Assembly (NCBI RefSeq): GCF_017589495.1
Contig: NC_063211.1
Span: 22,210,834 to 22,274,833 of the forward strand
Length of the DNA: 64,000 bases
Source: Alosa alosa
Lineage: Eukaryota; Chordata; Actinopteri; Clupeiformes; Clupeidae
Reading direction: 5' to 3'
Made by a program: the position numbers and the translations under genes. The notes under the pieces are model-generated. The model made no database searches. It worked only from the letters and a program-made list of their open reading frames with translations, and was not told the DNA's origin. Numbering within the stretch: position 1 is the stretch's first letter; every line of letters begins with the position of its first letter. Positions 1-13,749 of this stretch are shown here, piece by piece.

Positions 1-798
1 CTCTTCCTGCTTGCCGTGCTCTGGAAGAGATGCAATGAGACCGGTGCGTTCTGGGGGGGCCTGGTTGGGTTCGCTCTGGGATTCAGCCGACTGGTCCTGG
101 CGTTTGTCTACAGGGAGGGCCCATGCAATGAGCAGGACACTCGGCCGGCCTTCATCAAAGATGTCCACTTCATGTACGTGGCTGCTGGGCTGTTCTGGAT
201 CTCAGGACTCGTGACAGTGGTGGTCAGCCTGTGTACCCCTCCCCCAAGCAAGGACCAAATCCTAAAGACCACCTTTTGGGGGTTACACAATAGAGACGAA
301 TGCCAAATCACAGATCCTGAAGAAGTACTCAGGCTGAAAGGCAACGCCCATGTTCACTGCAATGGTAATAGTACACCTCACAAGGACTTATCTGTTATTA
401 AGAATGAGACTGAAAATATCCCCAATGGGGAGACTGATCACACAAAAACGTTGGCATACACTGGTGATAATGATGATATGGCCTCCAACACTAAAATGAA
501 TGGAAATGCATTAGCGATTGGAAACAGCCACCTTGACCCAGTAGCTCGTTCTGCAACTCGAAAAGTCAGGGGAGGTTTGTGTGGAGGAGGAGAGAGAGGC
601 TTCTGTGTGAGGCTGCTGCAGTGGTTCTGTGGTTTCAACGGGGATCCAGCAAAGGATGGGGAAAAAACACAAATAGATGACAAGGTCGACATTGAAGAGA
701 TGCTCAGTGAGCCTCCCAGAATTAAATTCTTCCTCAACCTCGGCCTTCTGACAGTGTGCTCCACTGGGATCTTTCTTTTTGTTTACTTTTCTTTGTAA
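1..798 (+). CDS. slc5a3: Sodium/myo-inositol cotransporter (SMIT1), C-terminal part
   Basis: The frame is open from base 1 to the TAA at 796-798, giving 265 residues of the C-terminal part; the start lies outside the window. The family is a plasma-membrane Na+/solute symporter that takes up myo-inositol as an osmolyte. Recognition rests on the segment LFLLAVLWKRCNE at the start (a late SGLT-fold membrane helix), the RPAFIKDVHFMYVA stretch, the following hydrophobic helix ending in SLCTPPPSKDQI, a long hydrophilic cytosolic loop, a WFCGF motif, and a last membrane helix ending exactly in FVYFSL as in vertebrate SMIT1. Other SLC5 members (SGLT1, SGLT5, SMIT2) differ in the loop and C-terminus. 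Vertebrate SLC5A3 coding regions are typically carried on one exon, which fits the absence of introns here. Which fish paralogue (a or b) it is cannot be told. Confidence 0.93.
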   Translation, partial: LFLLAVLWKRCNETGAFWGGLVGFALGFSRLVLAFVYREGPCNEQDTRPAFIKDVHFMYVAAGLFWISGLVTVVVSLCTPPPSKDQILKTTFWGLHNRDECQITDPEEVLRLKGNAHVHCNGNSTPHKDLSVIKNETENIPNGETDHTKTLAYTGDNDDMASNTKMNGNALAIGNSHLDPVARSATRKVRGGLCGGGERGFCVRLLQWFCGFNGDPAKDGEKTQIDDKVDIEEMLSEPPRIKFFLNLGLLTVCSTGIFLFVYFSL

Positions 799-1455
799 TT
801 TGCAAATGACGTGTGCATGTGCACATTTTCATGGAAATTTTGCATGCTACTTATCATTCATCGATTAAGTGCTTTTGACACAACATTATTGTCAATATTT
901 CAGAACATACATTTTTTAGCTATGTTAAACCAATGAAGAACCAGATGAATCTTCACTCATGTATGATTTTTTTTCTTTGATGGAATGACACCTTAAGAGT
1001 GATTTGTGTTTTCCCTGCCCAATCGATTGTTATGCAATATAGAGTAACATACTGCCTTTTGATGCTAGAACTGATTATTTTGTAAGTAGGATGATGTAAT
1101 ACATACGCAATATGTATATTGGACGAATTACTTAAAAAGTAACATTATTTATTTGTTTATATTGGGAGTTACATGTATAGCCTGTGTTTACTATGAGCAC
1201 AAGATAACGTTACCTAGCCATATTATATGTGGTCTAAAATGTGAAGGAAGCATACTTTTCGGGACTTCAAAAAAGGACTAGCTATCAGACATCCTTTCCT
1301 GTAAATTGTAAACAGCTACCCAACCAAATTCTCTTGAAATGTAACATCTGACATTCTGTTTATTTGCTAATCACTGAAGGCACCATTTGTAGTAAAGTAT
1401 GTTGTAAAGATGCAAATCTGTTAACGGCAATGCAATAAAAAGGTTCTAGTAAACC
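799..1455 (+). other. slc5a3: slc5a3 3' UTR
   Basis: AT-rich sequence directly after the slc5a3 stop. A canonical AATAAA lies at 1434-1439, so cleavage is expected about 10-30 nt later, just before the LINE tail that begins near 1478. SLC5A3 transcripts in mammals can have much longer 3' UTRs, so later sites may also be used. The end coordinate is approximate. Confidence 0.6.
1434..1439 (+). promoter_or_regulatory. slc5a3: Polyadenylation signal of slc5a3
   Basis: A canonical AATAAA sits 636 nt after the stop codon in an AT-rich 3' UTR. It is the best hexamer seen before repeat sequence begins. Confidence 0.55.
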
Positions 1456-1477
1456 AATGGCATGGTATCCTTCACAA

Positions 1478-1810
1478 ATGTACAAGGATACAAGGATACA
1501 AGGAAGTTTATTGTCACATGCATATAGTGACTGGAAGTAAGAAATGCAGTGAAATTATGTCTGGTGTCAGCCTATTTGTGCATTAATGGGGGCGGGGGTA
1601 AAGAGTGCAGTAGAAGAGGGGTTTAGTAGATTAAGTAGCAAGGGCTGCATAAGAAAGGTGGGGAGGATTGGGATTGGGTGGGGGCACCAACAAAGGAGCA
1701 CCCAAGAGCAACAGGGGCAAGAAAAAAACTCCCTTACCAAGGAAGAAACCTTGGGCAGATCCACGGCTCAAGGGGCTAACCCAACTGCCAGGGCTCTTGG
1801 TGTGTGTGTT
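1478..1810 (-). mobile_element. 3' end of an L2/CR1-like LINE
   Basis: Read on the minus strand, this holds a motif widespread in fish L2-type LINE 3' regions (GGTTTCTTCCTTGG, then GGGAGTTTTTTTCTTGCCCC). It ends in GACAATAAACTTCC followed by a short tandem tail of the TATCCTTG type (1480-1505 on the plus strand). A CAATAAA directly followed by a tandem tail is the usual 3' terminus of CR1/L2-clade elements. No ORF remains, so it is a 5'-truncated copy. The exact 5' limit is uncertain because it merges with the GT-rich tandem repeat. Confidence 0.6.
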
Positions 1811-1822
1811 GGGGGGATGACA

Positions 1823-2385
1823 GGGGAGATGGGATAGTGTGCTGTGTATGTGGGGGAGAGGGCAGTGTGCAATATGTGTGTTGGGGAAGCTTCCTCATGA
1901 GACAATGTGTTGTGTATTGGGGGGGGGGGGGCAGTGTGCTGTAAGTATGTTGGGGATGTGTGTTGGAGAAGCTTCCTGATGAAATAATGTGCTGTGTATG
2001 TGGTGGTGGGGGCAGGGACTTACTATTGCAAGCAGAGTACTGTATGTATGATGTATGTGAGTGATGACAGTGAAGATGTGTGTGTGGGCGGGAGGGGAGT
2101 GGAGCAGTGACTGTGTGTGTGTGTGTGTGTAGTGTGTGTGTGGGCAGTGTGCTGTAAGTATGTTGGGGATGTGTGTTGGAGAAGCTTCCTGATGAAATAA
2201 TGTGCTGTGTATGTAGGGGGGGGGCAGGGACTTACTATTGCAAGCAGAGTACTGTATGTATGATGTATGTGAGTGATGACAGTGAAGATGTGTGTGTGGG
2301 CGGGAGGGGAGTGGAGCAGTGACTGTGTGTGTGTGTGTGTAGTGTGTAGGTGGGGGCAGTGTGCTGTAAGTATGTAGAGGATGTG
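1823..2385. repeat. 213-bp tandem repeat, GT-rich
   Basis: Two nearly identical units of 212-213 bp start at 1931 and 2144, and a third, truncated unit starts at 2356. Shared landmarks are GCAGTGTGCTGTAAGTATGT, GAGAAGCTTCCTGATGAAAT and the run ending in (GT)n. A more diverged partial unit lies upstream (1823-1930, with GAAGCTTCCTCATGA). Long spurious ORFs on the minus strand are a product of the GT repeat. Confidence 0.85.
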
Positions 2386-2399
2386 AATAAATAATAACA

Positions 2400-5987
<3,588 letters not shown>

Positions 5988-6235
5988 TAGGGTAGGCTAC
6001 TCTTTTACAAACTGTTTTGGAACATTAGTGTTTTTTGACCACACACATGATGCCATTACAAATCAGTTAAGCTAGTGATCCCACACTAATACCAACCCCA
6101 CTGTGTGCACCTGATGTTTTTCACGCTCACTTACACATTAATGAGCAGCTTTGATAGAGTTGAATGAGCAGCTTTGATAGATAGAGTTGAATGCACGCAA
6201 GCTAACACAGCCAGTCCATTTGCTTGTATTGATAT

Positions 6236-6241
6236 TTTATT
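6236..6241 (-). promoter_or_regulatory. oxgr1: Polyadenylation signal directly after the oxgr1 stop
   Basis: On the minus strand the stop codon TAG (6245-6247) is followed by GGG and then AATAAA at 6241-6236. If used, the 3' UTR would be only a few tens of bases. Further AT-rich sequence lies downstream, so other sites are possible. Confidence 0.45.
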
Positions 6242-6244
6242 CCC

Positions 6245-7283
6245 CTATCTGGTGCTGTCTGTGTCAGTCTCCTTTGGTGTGTTGGAGGTGGCTTTGCTGA
6301 TCACCGCTAGATTGATGCGCTTCTTGGCTTTGGGCAGACACTGCTGGCACTTGAACAGGCTCTCGAAGGCCACCTGGAAGCGGTCACCGGCGAGCGTGTA
6401 GAGCACAAGGTTGAACACAGTGTTGAGGGCGGCCAGCGGCCGCGAGATGATGTAGACGGCGTGCACCCAGCGGTCCAGGAGGCAGGGCGAGTCCAGTCTG
6501 CGGCGCGTGTGCACCCGCAGCACGCGGAGCACGTGGTAGGGCAGGAAGCAGACCACGAAGCACACCATGACCACGGCGATGAGGCGGCGCGGCGCCAAGA
6601 CGTCCATCGCTTTCAAGGCGGTGCGCGACCCGCTGGCCAGCTGGCGACGATGCAGATGTAGCCGCCCGCGACACCACCACCAGGGGGAGCAGGTAGCCCA
6701 GCACGGTCAGCAGCCAGCCGTACCACCACAGCTGCTCGGGGTCGTTGCTGGCGAAGTCCAGGCAGTAGGTCTTGTTGTTGAACTCCACCATGGTGATCAT
6801 GGTGAGCATGGGCGCGATCTGGGCCGCAGCAAACACCCAGACCGCCACGCACGCCAGCACCCCCCAGCGCGCGCGCTGGATCTCCGACGCCAGCAGCGGG
6901 TGCACCACGGCCACGTAGCGGAAGATGGCCAGGCAGGTGAGGAAGAGGATGCTGCCGTAGAGGTTGAAGTGGAAGCCGAAGCGCACGAAGCGGCACATGA
7001 AGGAGCCCAGCGTCCACGAGTCACCGCGTGTGTAGTAGTACACCAGGAAAGGCATGCTGCACACGTAGAGGAGGTCCGTGGACGCCAGGTTCACCATGAT
7101 CACGCTGCTGCTCCGCCATGGACGCAGCTTGGTAAAGTAGACCAGCAGAGAGGTGACGTTGCCCACCAGGCCCACGATAAAGATGAGGCCGTACATGACG
7201 GGCAGGTAGTAGCGCTTCATCAGCTGGTCCACGTCAGTACAGTTCCCTTCCGAGCTGTTACCATGGTAAATGACGTAGGCCAT
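6245..7283 (-). CDS. oxgr1: 2-oxoglutarate receptor-like GPCR with two frame breaks
   Basis: A class A GPCR of the OXGR1/P2Y-like group. Its mammalian relative senses 2-oxoglutarate at the cell surface through G proteins. The N-terminus has a GNCTD motif and then YLPVMYGLIFIVGLVGN (TM1). VNLASTDLLYV is TM2, and TM3 ends in FRY, the OXGR1-type variant of DRY. The CFLPYHVLRVLRV motif is TM6, and ISRPLAALNTVFNLVLY is TM7. The ATG at 7281-7283 has a strong context (G at -3, G at +4). The frame is intact to about residue 205 (base 6669) in TM5. It then shifts into GYICIVAS (about 6668-6645) and shifts again into the frame from about 6640 to the stop at 6245. Two single-base losses explain both shifts while keeping a hydrophobic TM5. 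Either this copy is a recent pseudogene or the GC-rich sequence has assembly errors. The rest of the protein is well conserved. Confidence 0.85.
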
Positions 7284-7299
7284 CCCCGGGCTGCTAATG

Positions 7300-7340
7300 A
7301 CACATTAGAAGACTGACTCAGAGTTTTTTTTATAGTATAT
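7300..7340 (-). promoter_or_regulatory. oxgr1: Possible TATA box or splice acceptor upstream of oxgr1
   Basis: On the minus strand, CTATAAAAAAAA lies about 45-55 nt before the ATG. Closer to the ATG, CATTAG directly precedes CAGCCCGGGG. The first could be a TATA box for a very short leader; the second could be the acceptor of an upstream non-coding exon. Sequence alone does not decide. Confidence 0.25.
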
Positions 7341-9380
7341 GGATTGTACAGAACTTTGGCCAACAATTGTGTTAAATGTGCTTTATAAATAAACTATAAT
7401 AAAATATAAATAACTTGACTGTTAGCATAGTATACACAGTTAAGGGTTGGAACAAAAGTAATTAGTGATACTCAGGACTATAATTTGCAACCTTTTATTA
7501 TGATCTTTACTGGCTTTTAAGTATGACATCTGGGTATGCATGGTGAACAAAAGAGGAAGACATCACATATTCAGTAAAGTTATATGTGCAGAAATCGCCT
7601 CCTCAAAGACAGTAAATAAACCCCAATAGCACCTGTGTGCCATATTATGAAGCATTTTTATATTTTTTTGTAATTGAAAGAGAACTGCAAAATACCAATC
7701 TCAAAGGTCAGTACAGAAACATGCATGGTATGATGATGCTTTATTTTCAGAGTACCGGTACTTTGGGCTACATCTGCACACCATCTACTGTAAAAAGATG
7801 AGATTGTAAGAACGTCATAGGCCTACCATAGACACTTCAATTTTAAAGGACATTTTTGTCAATAGAACCAGTGCTAAGGACAATTGAATCATGCATAAGT
7901 TTTTAGGTTCTTTGCATTTTGGAGGTATACATGTGTTTATCTTAATATTTTCACCAAGTTTAACAACAAAGGTTTTCCTTACATCTGAAGCCCATATGCA
8001 AAATTAAACAATGTAATATTTTTTTTACATCTATCTAGCTACACTGATGCACAATGGTTTGAAAAAAATCATGAATAATACAAATTTAAGTAATTAATTA
8101 GTAATTACATTTTTTGGTAAAGTAAGCTGATGACATAAACTCATACAAGAACATCTTGACAGAATAAGTGGCTCATGGCTGATTGATTGATTGGCTGATG
8201 ATAGACTGACTTCATCCATATTTATATCAAATGTTTAGATTTGTATATATAAAATAGCAAACTAAGACACTGGCAAATTACACCAATAATCTAAACCACT
8301 GACATTTTGTCACCCAGTACATTAGTTGACTCACCGATGGTGTTGCCTTGGTAGCACTCTGTCTTTCTGATTGCCTTGACGATATGCTCCACTTAAAGGG
8401 CTTGGGGGCTGTACTTCTTACCTTGTACATTTTGGTTCCTCATATTCCCAGAAGGAAACAGAGAAGAGCTTTTTTTTACAGAAGATGGGTATTGTTACAG
8501 GATCAGGTTTATTTGTGACAATGTTACAGGGAAGTGAATTAAACTATACTGGGTCTGAGATGGTCACGACATGGGGAACTACAGTAATATGCAAACAAAA
8601 GAAACTATTGTGGGACAGAAGAAGCACACATACTGTAAATTCCAAGGACTTGTTGTAAACCAGCGATGAGTTATCTCAAGAATTCATTCAGTAGGAAATA
8701 TTGTTAAATGGCGCCAGTGAACAAGATAACGTTGTGATGATAAGTTGAGATGAAATGATTTTAAGTTTGCAATACCATGCCAAAAGGAGATGGGCATGAA
8801 GAAAACATAAGGAAAACAGATTTCTATCTCAACTGTTAATAATTGACTTTTGGTTTTAGCTTTATCTTGGCACTCCATGATAGTTACGATGCCACTCATC
8901 TGATGGCCATGAAATGACAGAACAAACATGAGACTCTTCCTATAGTAAGGGATTTATATGCATGAATGAGGAAGAGAGTGTGTGCAACCAGTGACCATAA
9001 TTCGTTGTTAACAAACAAATATTTGCAATGGTAAGTGGTTAGTGAATAATAGATGCACTGAAAAATAAGTTTTTGTCTGCTAAACAAATGGCGATGATGT
9101 GACATTGTGATGTACTGTATGTGAAAAATCTGAAAAATCTCAATAATACATCAGCCAAAATGCCATCCCACCCTACTGTCAAATGTGCAGTTTCAACAGA
9201 GAAGTAAAGAATTTTAGCTATTTTTTGGTATGTTTAGGTTGATGACTCATGCTGTTGTCCTTTATATATATTTATATTTATATACAAAATACTGTAAAAT
9301 AATGCACAGAACAGCAGTATTGCTCATTATTATATGTGCTCAATACAATCACTATATTATCATAAAAGCTTTATAGATGC
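7341..9380. other. AT-rich intergenic stretch without a recognised gene
   Basis: About 2 kb upstream of oxgr1. No coding similarity, RNA gene or clear transposon end was seen. Short ORFs at 8684-8929 and 8896-9105 show no motif. Confidence 0.55.
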
Positions 9381-9387
9381 TTTTTGA

Positions 9388-9510
9388 TCCAGAATCAGAA
9401 TCAGAATCAGATTTAGTCGGTCAAGTGAATTAAGGGATTTGTTGTTGGCTAGTGGTGTACACAGTATGCAAACTACAATAAATAGGAGTTGGAAACGAAT
9501 GTGACCAGGG
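9388..9510 (-). mobile_element. LINE 3' tail with (ATTCTG)n terminus
   Basis: The plus strand reads CAGAATCAGAATCAGAATCAG followed by a degenerate ATTTAGTCGGTCAAGTGAATT. The minus strand is therefore an AAT-AAA-like 3' end followed by ATTCTG repeats. This tail is very common in fish CR1/L2-clade elements. Only about 120 bp are recognisable, so the copy is heavily truncated. Confidence 0.5.
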
Positions 9511-9639
9511 TGGGATGAGTCCTCAGCACCAAGTGGCTTATTCTAGGTCTGAAAGATTAATCAAAATCAAATTGAAATTGCATTGACTCTGACCCAATGG
9601 TTAATTATGTAGCATATGTTTTTTAAAGTCATGTCATCC

Positions 9640-9892
9640 TCATGTCGAGAGTAATGGGTCGCCAGGTGAACGCAGAGAAGTATAGACTGTAAATATGATG
9701 CAATTTCATGATTTATTTTTATTTTCATACTTGATCGCACAGACAAGTGCATATTCTCGTTGGAAAGCCCCACTTCTGCTCTGTCACACAATAAAGGTTT
9801 CGTCTCGCTGCGATGAACAGTTACGGAGAGAGAGAGAAAAAAGGGTGTCTTTTTGACGCACTTTGCGTCAATCGGGTTCTAAGGGTTAACAG
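9640..9892. repeat. Fragment of an interspersed fish repeat
   Basis: The block containing GTTGGAAAGCCCC (minus-strand sense is mixed here), TTTGACGCACTTTGCGTCAA and GGGTTCTAAGGGTTAAC resembles a high-copy fish element ending in TTAACCCTTAGAACCC. The palindromic TTGACGCA/TGCGTCAA core is visible. The other terminus was not found, so class and limits are uncertain. Confidence 0.4.
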
Positions 9893-10564
9893 ACAGTCAT
9901 GCTCACTAATCAGATGTGGCCTATCTTAAAGCTATTTGGAAGTAATTTCTATATTTTTGGTTTTACCCTTGGATTAAAAGATATAGTAGCTCATATTTCA
10001 ATGTTATCTTAATGGTAATGCCTAAACACATTTTTTAAATGTAATAGTGAATCTTGAACTGAAGCTTGCCTTATAGTGCATATGAAATCTTGATTGCAAT
10101 CTCAATATCTGTTGGAAAATGAATCACAATTAGATCATTTCCCCAAATTGTTTACCATAGTTTGCTTTATGATTTGCTCAGTTGTAGTGCTAAAACTTTA
10201 AATACAATTCATAACACAACTGTGGAACCTGGTCAAACCTGTTATACAAAATCTTTCAATCACTCTACATCTCTCCAGATCTCCATCTGACCAAGTTATC
10301 TTCATTTCCTCTAAATAAAAACAGAAGACCAAGAAACACAGTACTGTGAAACTTGTTATCTGGAACGCATAATCTTTCACTGTAAATGACGTGAGGAAAC
10401 AGATGTATTTTCTTACAAACACTGTTTTTGCATTTCACAATGCAGTGATCATTGCAGTTATCTCCTAAGTAATTTGATAATGATGCCATTGCAATTATAT
10501 CAAGAACATAAGTGTATAGAGACACTCTGCATGAAATCTCAGTTCATGTTTACTTTTTCTTTTA

Positions 10565-11685
10565 CAGTTTTTTTTATGATTGTTTACACACTAAAATAAA
10601 AATTTCCACACAATTTGCAAAATTCTACTCCCAGGAGCAAAAAACCTCCACAGATTAGCACACACAATGTCTGCTTCACCCTTTTTGCAAAACATTACAC
10701 ACAGTGATTTGTAAAACTCTACACACATTTTCACACCTTAGACACAGATAAGGATTGTGAGGTTACTTCCTTGTCATTACAAAGCCCCGGATTGCCAATG
10801 TCCACACTAATGAACGAATTGGATAATCACATCCACCAGTTGTGGAAGCACACATGTGCTAATTTGAAAACGCAGCACTCAGGTGTGCTACAGTATAAAA
10901 GGCAGCAGTTGAGTTCACCTGTCTTCAACAAAAATGGAAGGAGCTAGAAGAAGTGTGAATGAGAGGGGGAGCTCAAAGAGGAGATGAAGGAGGTAGAGGA
11001 AGAGGAGAAGAAGGTAGAGGAAGAGGAGAAGAAGGAGATAGAGGAAGAGGCAGACAGAGAGATGATGAATACTGTAGTTACACTATTCTTGTTGCTTAGT
11101 TTTTCTTCAGAGTCAAAGTGTATGTAGCCTACTTCAGGCAGTAATTTTTATTTGTCTACAGATTTGATTTGTTTCATTGAATTCATTGATGGTTTATTAC
11201 TGTAACTGATTATGATAAGAAATACTGTAAGTATTGAAATAAATACTTGAAATATTCAGTCTGCAGCATCAGGGTTGTGCCGTACTTGGTAGGTTTATAG
11301 TAGGCCTATTTGTATACATTCTCCCTACAGTATATCTCAAACTAATCATGAAGAATGTTGTGGGTTTGTCACTATTGCCATCTAAATGATCCCTTACATA
11401 ACAATGTCTGGCCAAAAATCTAGCACATGCTATTTCCTAAAATTAGTTTTTTTACAAACGTGTTTTTTATTTATGACAGCAGTGTGGAACTGGCAGCAAT
11501 AGTGTCTGATCATTGAGGATAGCATTTTCACAAAAATGTGTGTATGTTTTGACTGAAGTGTGTAATTTTGCAAACAATCTAGGAATTATGCAAATTGAGT
11601 GTGGTGTTTGGATAATTGTGATTATATTTTGAAAAAAAGAACCCGGTTTTCAAAATTGTGTGTAAACAATTGAAAAAAAAAACTG
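10565..11685. mobile_element. Mariner/IS630-like non-autonomous DNA element, copy 1
   Basis: Both ends carry imperfect inverted repeats: CAGTTTTTTTTATGATTG, then TTTACACAC, on the left, and the complement of GTGTGTAAACAATTG, then AAAAAAAACTG, on the right. Each end is flanked by TA (10563-10564 and 11686-11687), the target duplication of Tc1/mariner elements. Near 10934 an ATGGAAGGAGC start is followed by an arginine/glycine/glutamate repeat (10960-11055) that soon breaks. This recalls the Arg/Gly-rich N-terminus of fish IS630-type transposases, but no catalytic domain remains. At 1121 bp it looks like an internally deleted, non-mobile copy. Confidence 0.75.
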
Positions 11686-11687
11686 TA

Positions 11688-12096
11688 ACAGAATGTATCA
11701 AGTAGTGGCCTCTAGATGGAGCACAATTCTCACTAAAATAAACAGCTCATCAAAATTTGGATATAATTTGCTATTGTCTTTATGTCATCAGCTATGTATC
11801 GAAACATAGGTCTGATATTTTACAATGTGTTTGAGATACCTTGAAATCATTATTATTACATTTGGAAAGGTATGATTGTCTTACTTGAATATTTTGTATG
11901 ACTGACTTTTGAATAGGCTATTTCACAGATAAATATCCCTGTTTATATCCATAAATAATAATTCCAATGGCTAATAATATTTTCAACTATACTAAAAGCA
12001 AACTTACCTAGACTATGGTGCTGTATACACTCACTAAATGAGTGTGTGTGTAAATACTGTATGTTGGAGAGCTAGAGAAGGAGAGAATGTTGTGTA
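11688..12096. other. AT-rich stretch without a recognised gene
   Basis: Nothing recognisable between the mariner-like element and the CT/GT microsatellite. Confidence 0.5.
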
Positions 12097-12156
12097 TTGA
12101 GAGAGTGTGGATGTAGTTGTCTGTGTGTCAGAAAGAAAGTGAGAGAGAAACTGTTT

Positions 12157-12162
12157 CTCTCT

Positions 12163-12248
<86 letters not shown>
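12157..12248. repeat. Compound (CT)n(GT)n(GTGC)n microsatellite
   Basis: A short CT run passes into about 30 GT units with one GG interruption, then into GTGC tetramers. The overlapping Cys/Val ORFs are repeat translations. Confidence 0.95.
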
Positions 12249-12540
12249 TTTATGTGTTCATGTGCGTGCACTTGTCTTTACCTCGGGCCTGGCAGGGGCT
12301 GTAGGTGGTGCGTGGGTGTTCTCGCCACTGGCTCCTCTCTGCTCTAGCCCTCACAGCGGCCTCCATGGCACCTCTCCTCCCCCACAGACGTCAGCTGCAG
12401 GCAGGCAGGCCGCACACACACACACACACACACACAAAACCACCCAGCCACTCAACACCTCAGCACAGCACGCCATCTCTCCATCTGCATCAACAACAAA
12501 GGTTTTCTTACCCATGAATAAGAATAAGTGATGAGATCTG

Positions 12541-12563
12541 TCTATCTATCCATCTATCTATCC

Positions 12564-12630
<67 letters not shown>
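12541..12630. repeat. (TCTA)n tetranucleotide microsatellite
   Basis: About 90 bp of TCTA units with a few CCATCTA variants at the 5' side and a perfect stretch at the 3' side. It abuts the Tc1 remnant. Confidence 0.97.
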
Positions 12631-12948
12631 AGTTTGATTAAAGGCATAAAATGGCCAGAAACAAGAAAAACATTTCTGAATCTGTTATTGAAAGCTACTC
12701 CATGTGAGAAACAGCCAAGAAACTGAAGATACAATGCTGCATGCTACTCCTTTCACAGAAGAACGCAAACTGACTCTAACCAAAGAATAGAAAGAAACAC
12801 CAGTTTCAACATCAACAGAAGAGGTGACTTCAGGATGTGATGCTGGTGACAGATTTGTAAAGAAAAATACATGTCTCATGGCTGCATGGCCAAAAAAGAG
12901 AAAATATGGACAAAAGAATGCACAGTTGAAGAATACTTGAAAGAAGTG

Positions 12949-13102
12949 TTAACCCTTAAAGGTGTAGGTTTTTGAACGTTCTAAGTTCCGCAACAATTGA
13001 AGGTTCAAAAATTCTATGTTGAATTCAATGAACCCAGATATTCTTTAGAATGTTAATTTCCCAACATTCCCGTCACACCGGTGTGATGGTACTCCTTTAA
13101 GG
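12949..13102. mobile_element. Small MITE, possibly piggyBac type, nested in the Tc1 remnant
   Basis: The left end reads TTAACCCTTAAAGGTGTA; the right end is the complement of CCTTAAAGGAGTA. This gives a terminal inverted repeat of about 13 bp around 154 bp of non-coding sequence. A TTAA occurs at the left border, as for piggyBac insertions, but the right TTAA is not preserved. The Tc1 sequence continues on both sides. Confidence 0.5.
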
Positions 13103-13252
13103 ACAGACAAACCTAAGGTGTCCAGATCACAAAGAAGAACACTGGTGGAGATGCAGACCAGACACTGGAGGAGAGTATGATTCCATCTGTGGAGCATGGT
13201 GGAGAGAGTGTGCTGGTCTGGGCAGGCTTTGATGGTGGTGAAGTGGGACATT

Positions 13253-13550
13253 GTAGCCTCGTTGACACCAGACCCTTCTCAATTGAGAGTGGGTCTGGGA
13301 ATGGTTCACTGACTTATGACTTCCAGCGGGGACGTAACTAGTAGTGAAATTAAACTTACATTGGTGGATTATCAAATCATTTAAGAAGTGTAGCAATCTT
13401 GTAAACGAAAGATTAAAATGCAGTTGTTTGCCTTGGTTGTTACCTACTGTACCACTCTTGGAAATGGGCTTCAATGGCCTCTTGGCCAGACAGACCTGCA
13501 GAGTAAATCCCAAATTTGCCGAAGGTTCGTATGAGAATTCCCAGGCTATA
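13253..13550. mobile_element. hAT-like MITE, copy 1 (nested)
   Basis: Starts with TAGCCTCGTTGACACCAGAC and ends near GAATTCCCAGGCTA. It shares order and sequence with 29896-30295: ACACCAGAC start, CAGTAGTGAAAT-type block, AAATGCAGTTGTT, CCAGACAGA, and a GTTCGT-to-GGCTA end. It lies between two parts of the same Tc1 transposase remnant. Confidence 0.6.
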
Positions 13551-13749
13551 GGGACATTGTGATAAAAGGAATAGACACCATACCACGTGGACAGTACTTG
13601 ACTGGGTCCAGTTTTCTCCTAAAGGAAGACAGTGACCCATGGCTCTAAACTATGAAAGACCCATGTAGGGCAGAAACAGTTGCATTCTGTCTATAGAGTG
13701 GAATTGAAATTTCTAAGTGATCACAAACTTTTCAACAGCAGTGTATCTA

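Larger units (their letters stand above)
12640..13749 (+). pseudogene. Degraded Tc1-like transposase with two nested MITEs
   Basis: Translated pieces match the Tc1 transposase core in order. MIPSVEHGGESVLVWAGF (13178 onwards) corresponds to the catalytic-core strand usually read as TIPTVKHGGGSVMVWGCF. SSFLLKEDSDP (about 13607-13640) corresponds to the QQDNDPKHT region. The copy ends with CAAACTTTTCAACAGCAGTGTA (13728-13749; last part quoted in two blocks: CAAACTTTTCAACA and GCAGTGTA), the typical fish Tc1 terminus. Stops and frameshifts abound, and the left terminus is lost next to the TCTA array. Insertions at 12949-13102 and 13253-13550 interrupt it, so it is older than both. Confidence 0.65.

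Noticed and set aside
6567..7316. A 249-residue plus-strand ORF rich in His/Arg/Gly
   Set aside because: It is the antisense of oxgr1. The minus strand encodes recognisable membrane segments; this ORF has no motif and arises from GC-rich codon bias.
12097..12531. ORFs of Cys-Val repeats
   Set aside because: Translation of (GT)n; no complexity outside the microsatellite. The same applies near 15436-15852, 52379-52678, 53886-54149, 56169-57170 and 60597-60890.
12541..12630. Regular repeats considered as a CRISPR-like array
   Set aside because: A simple tetranucleotide array without spacers in a vertebrate genome; likewise the other tandem arrays.
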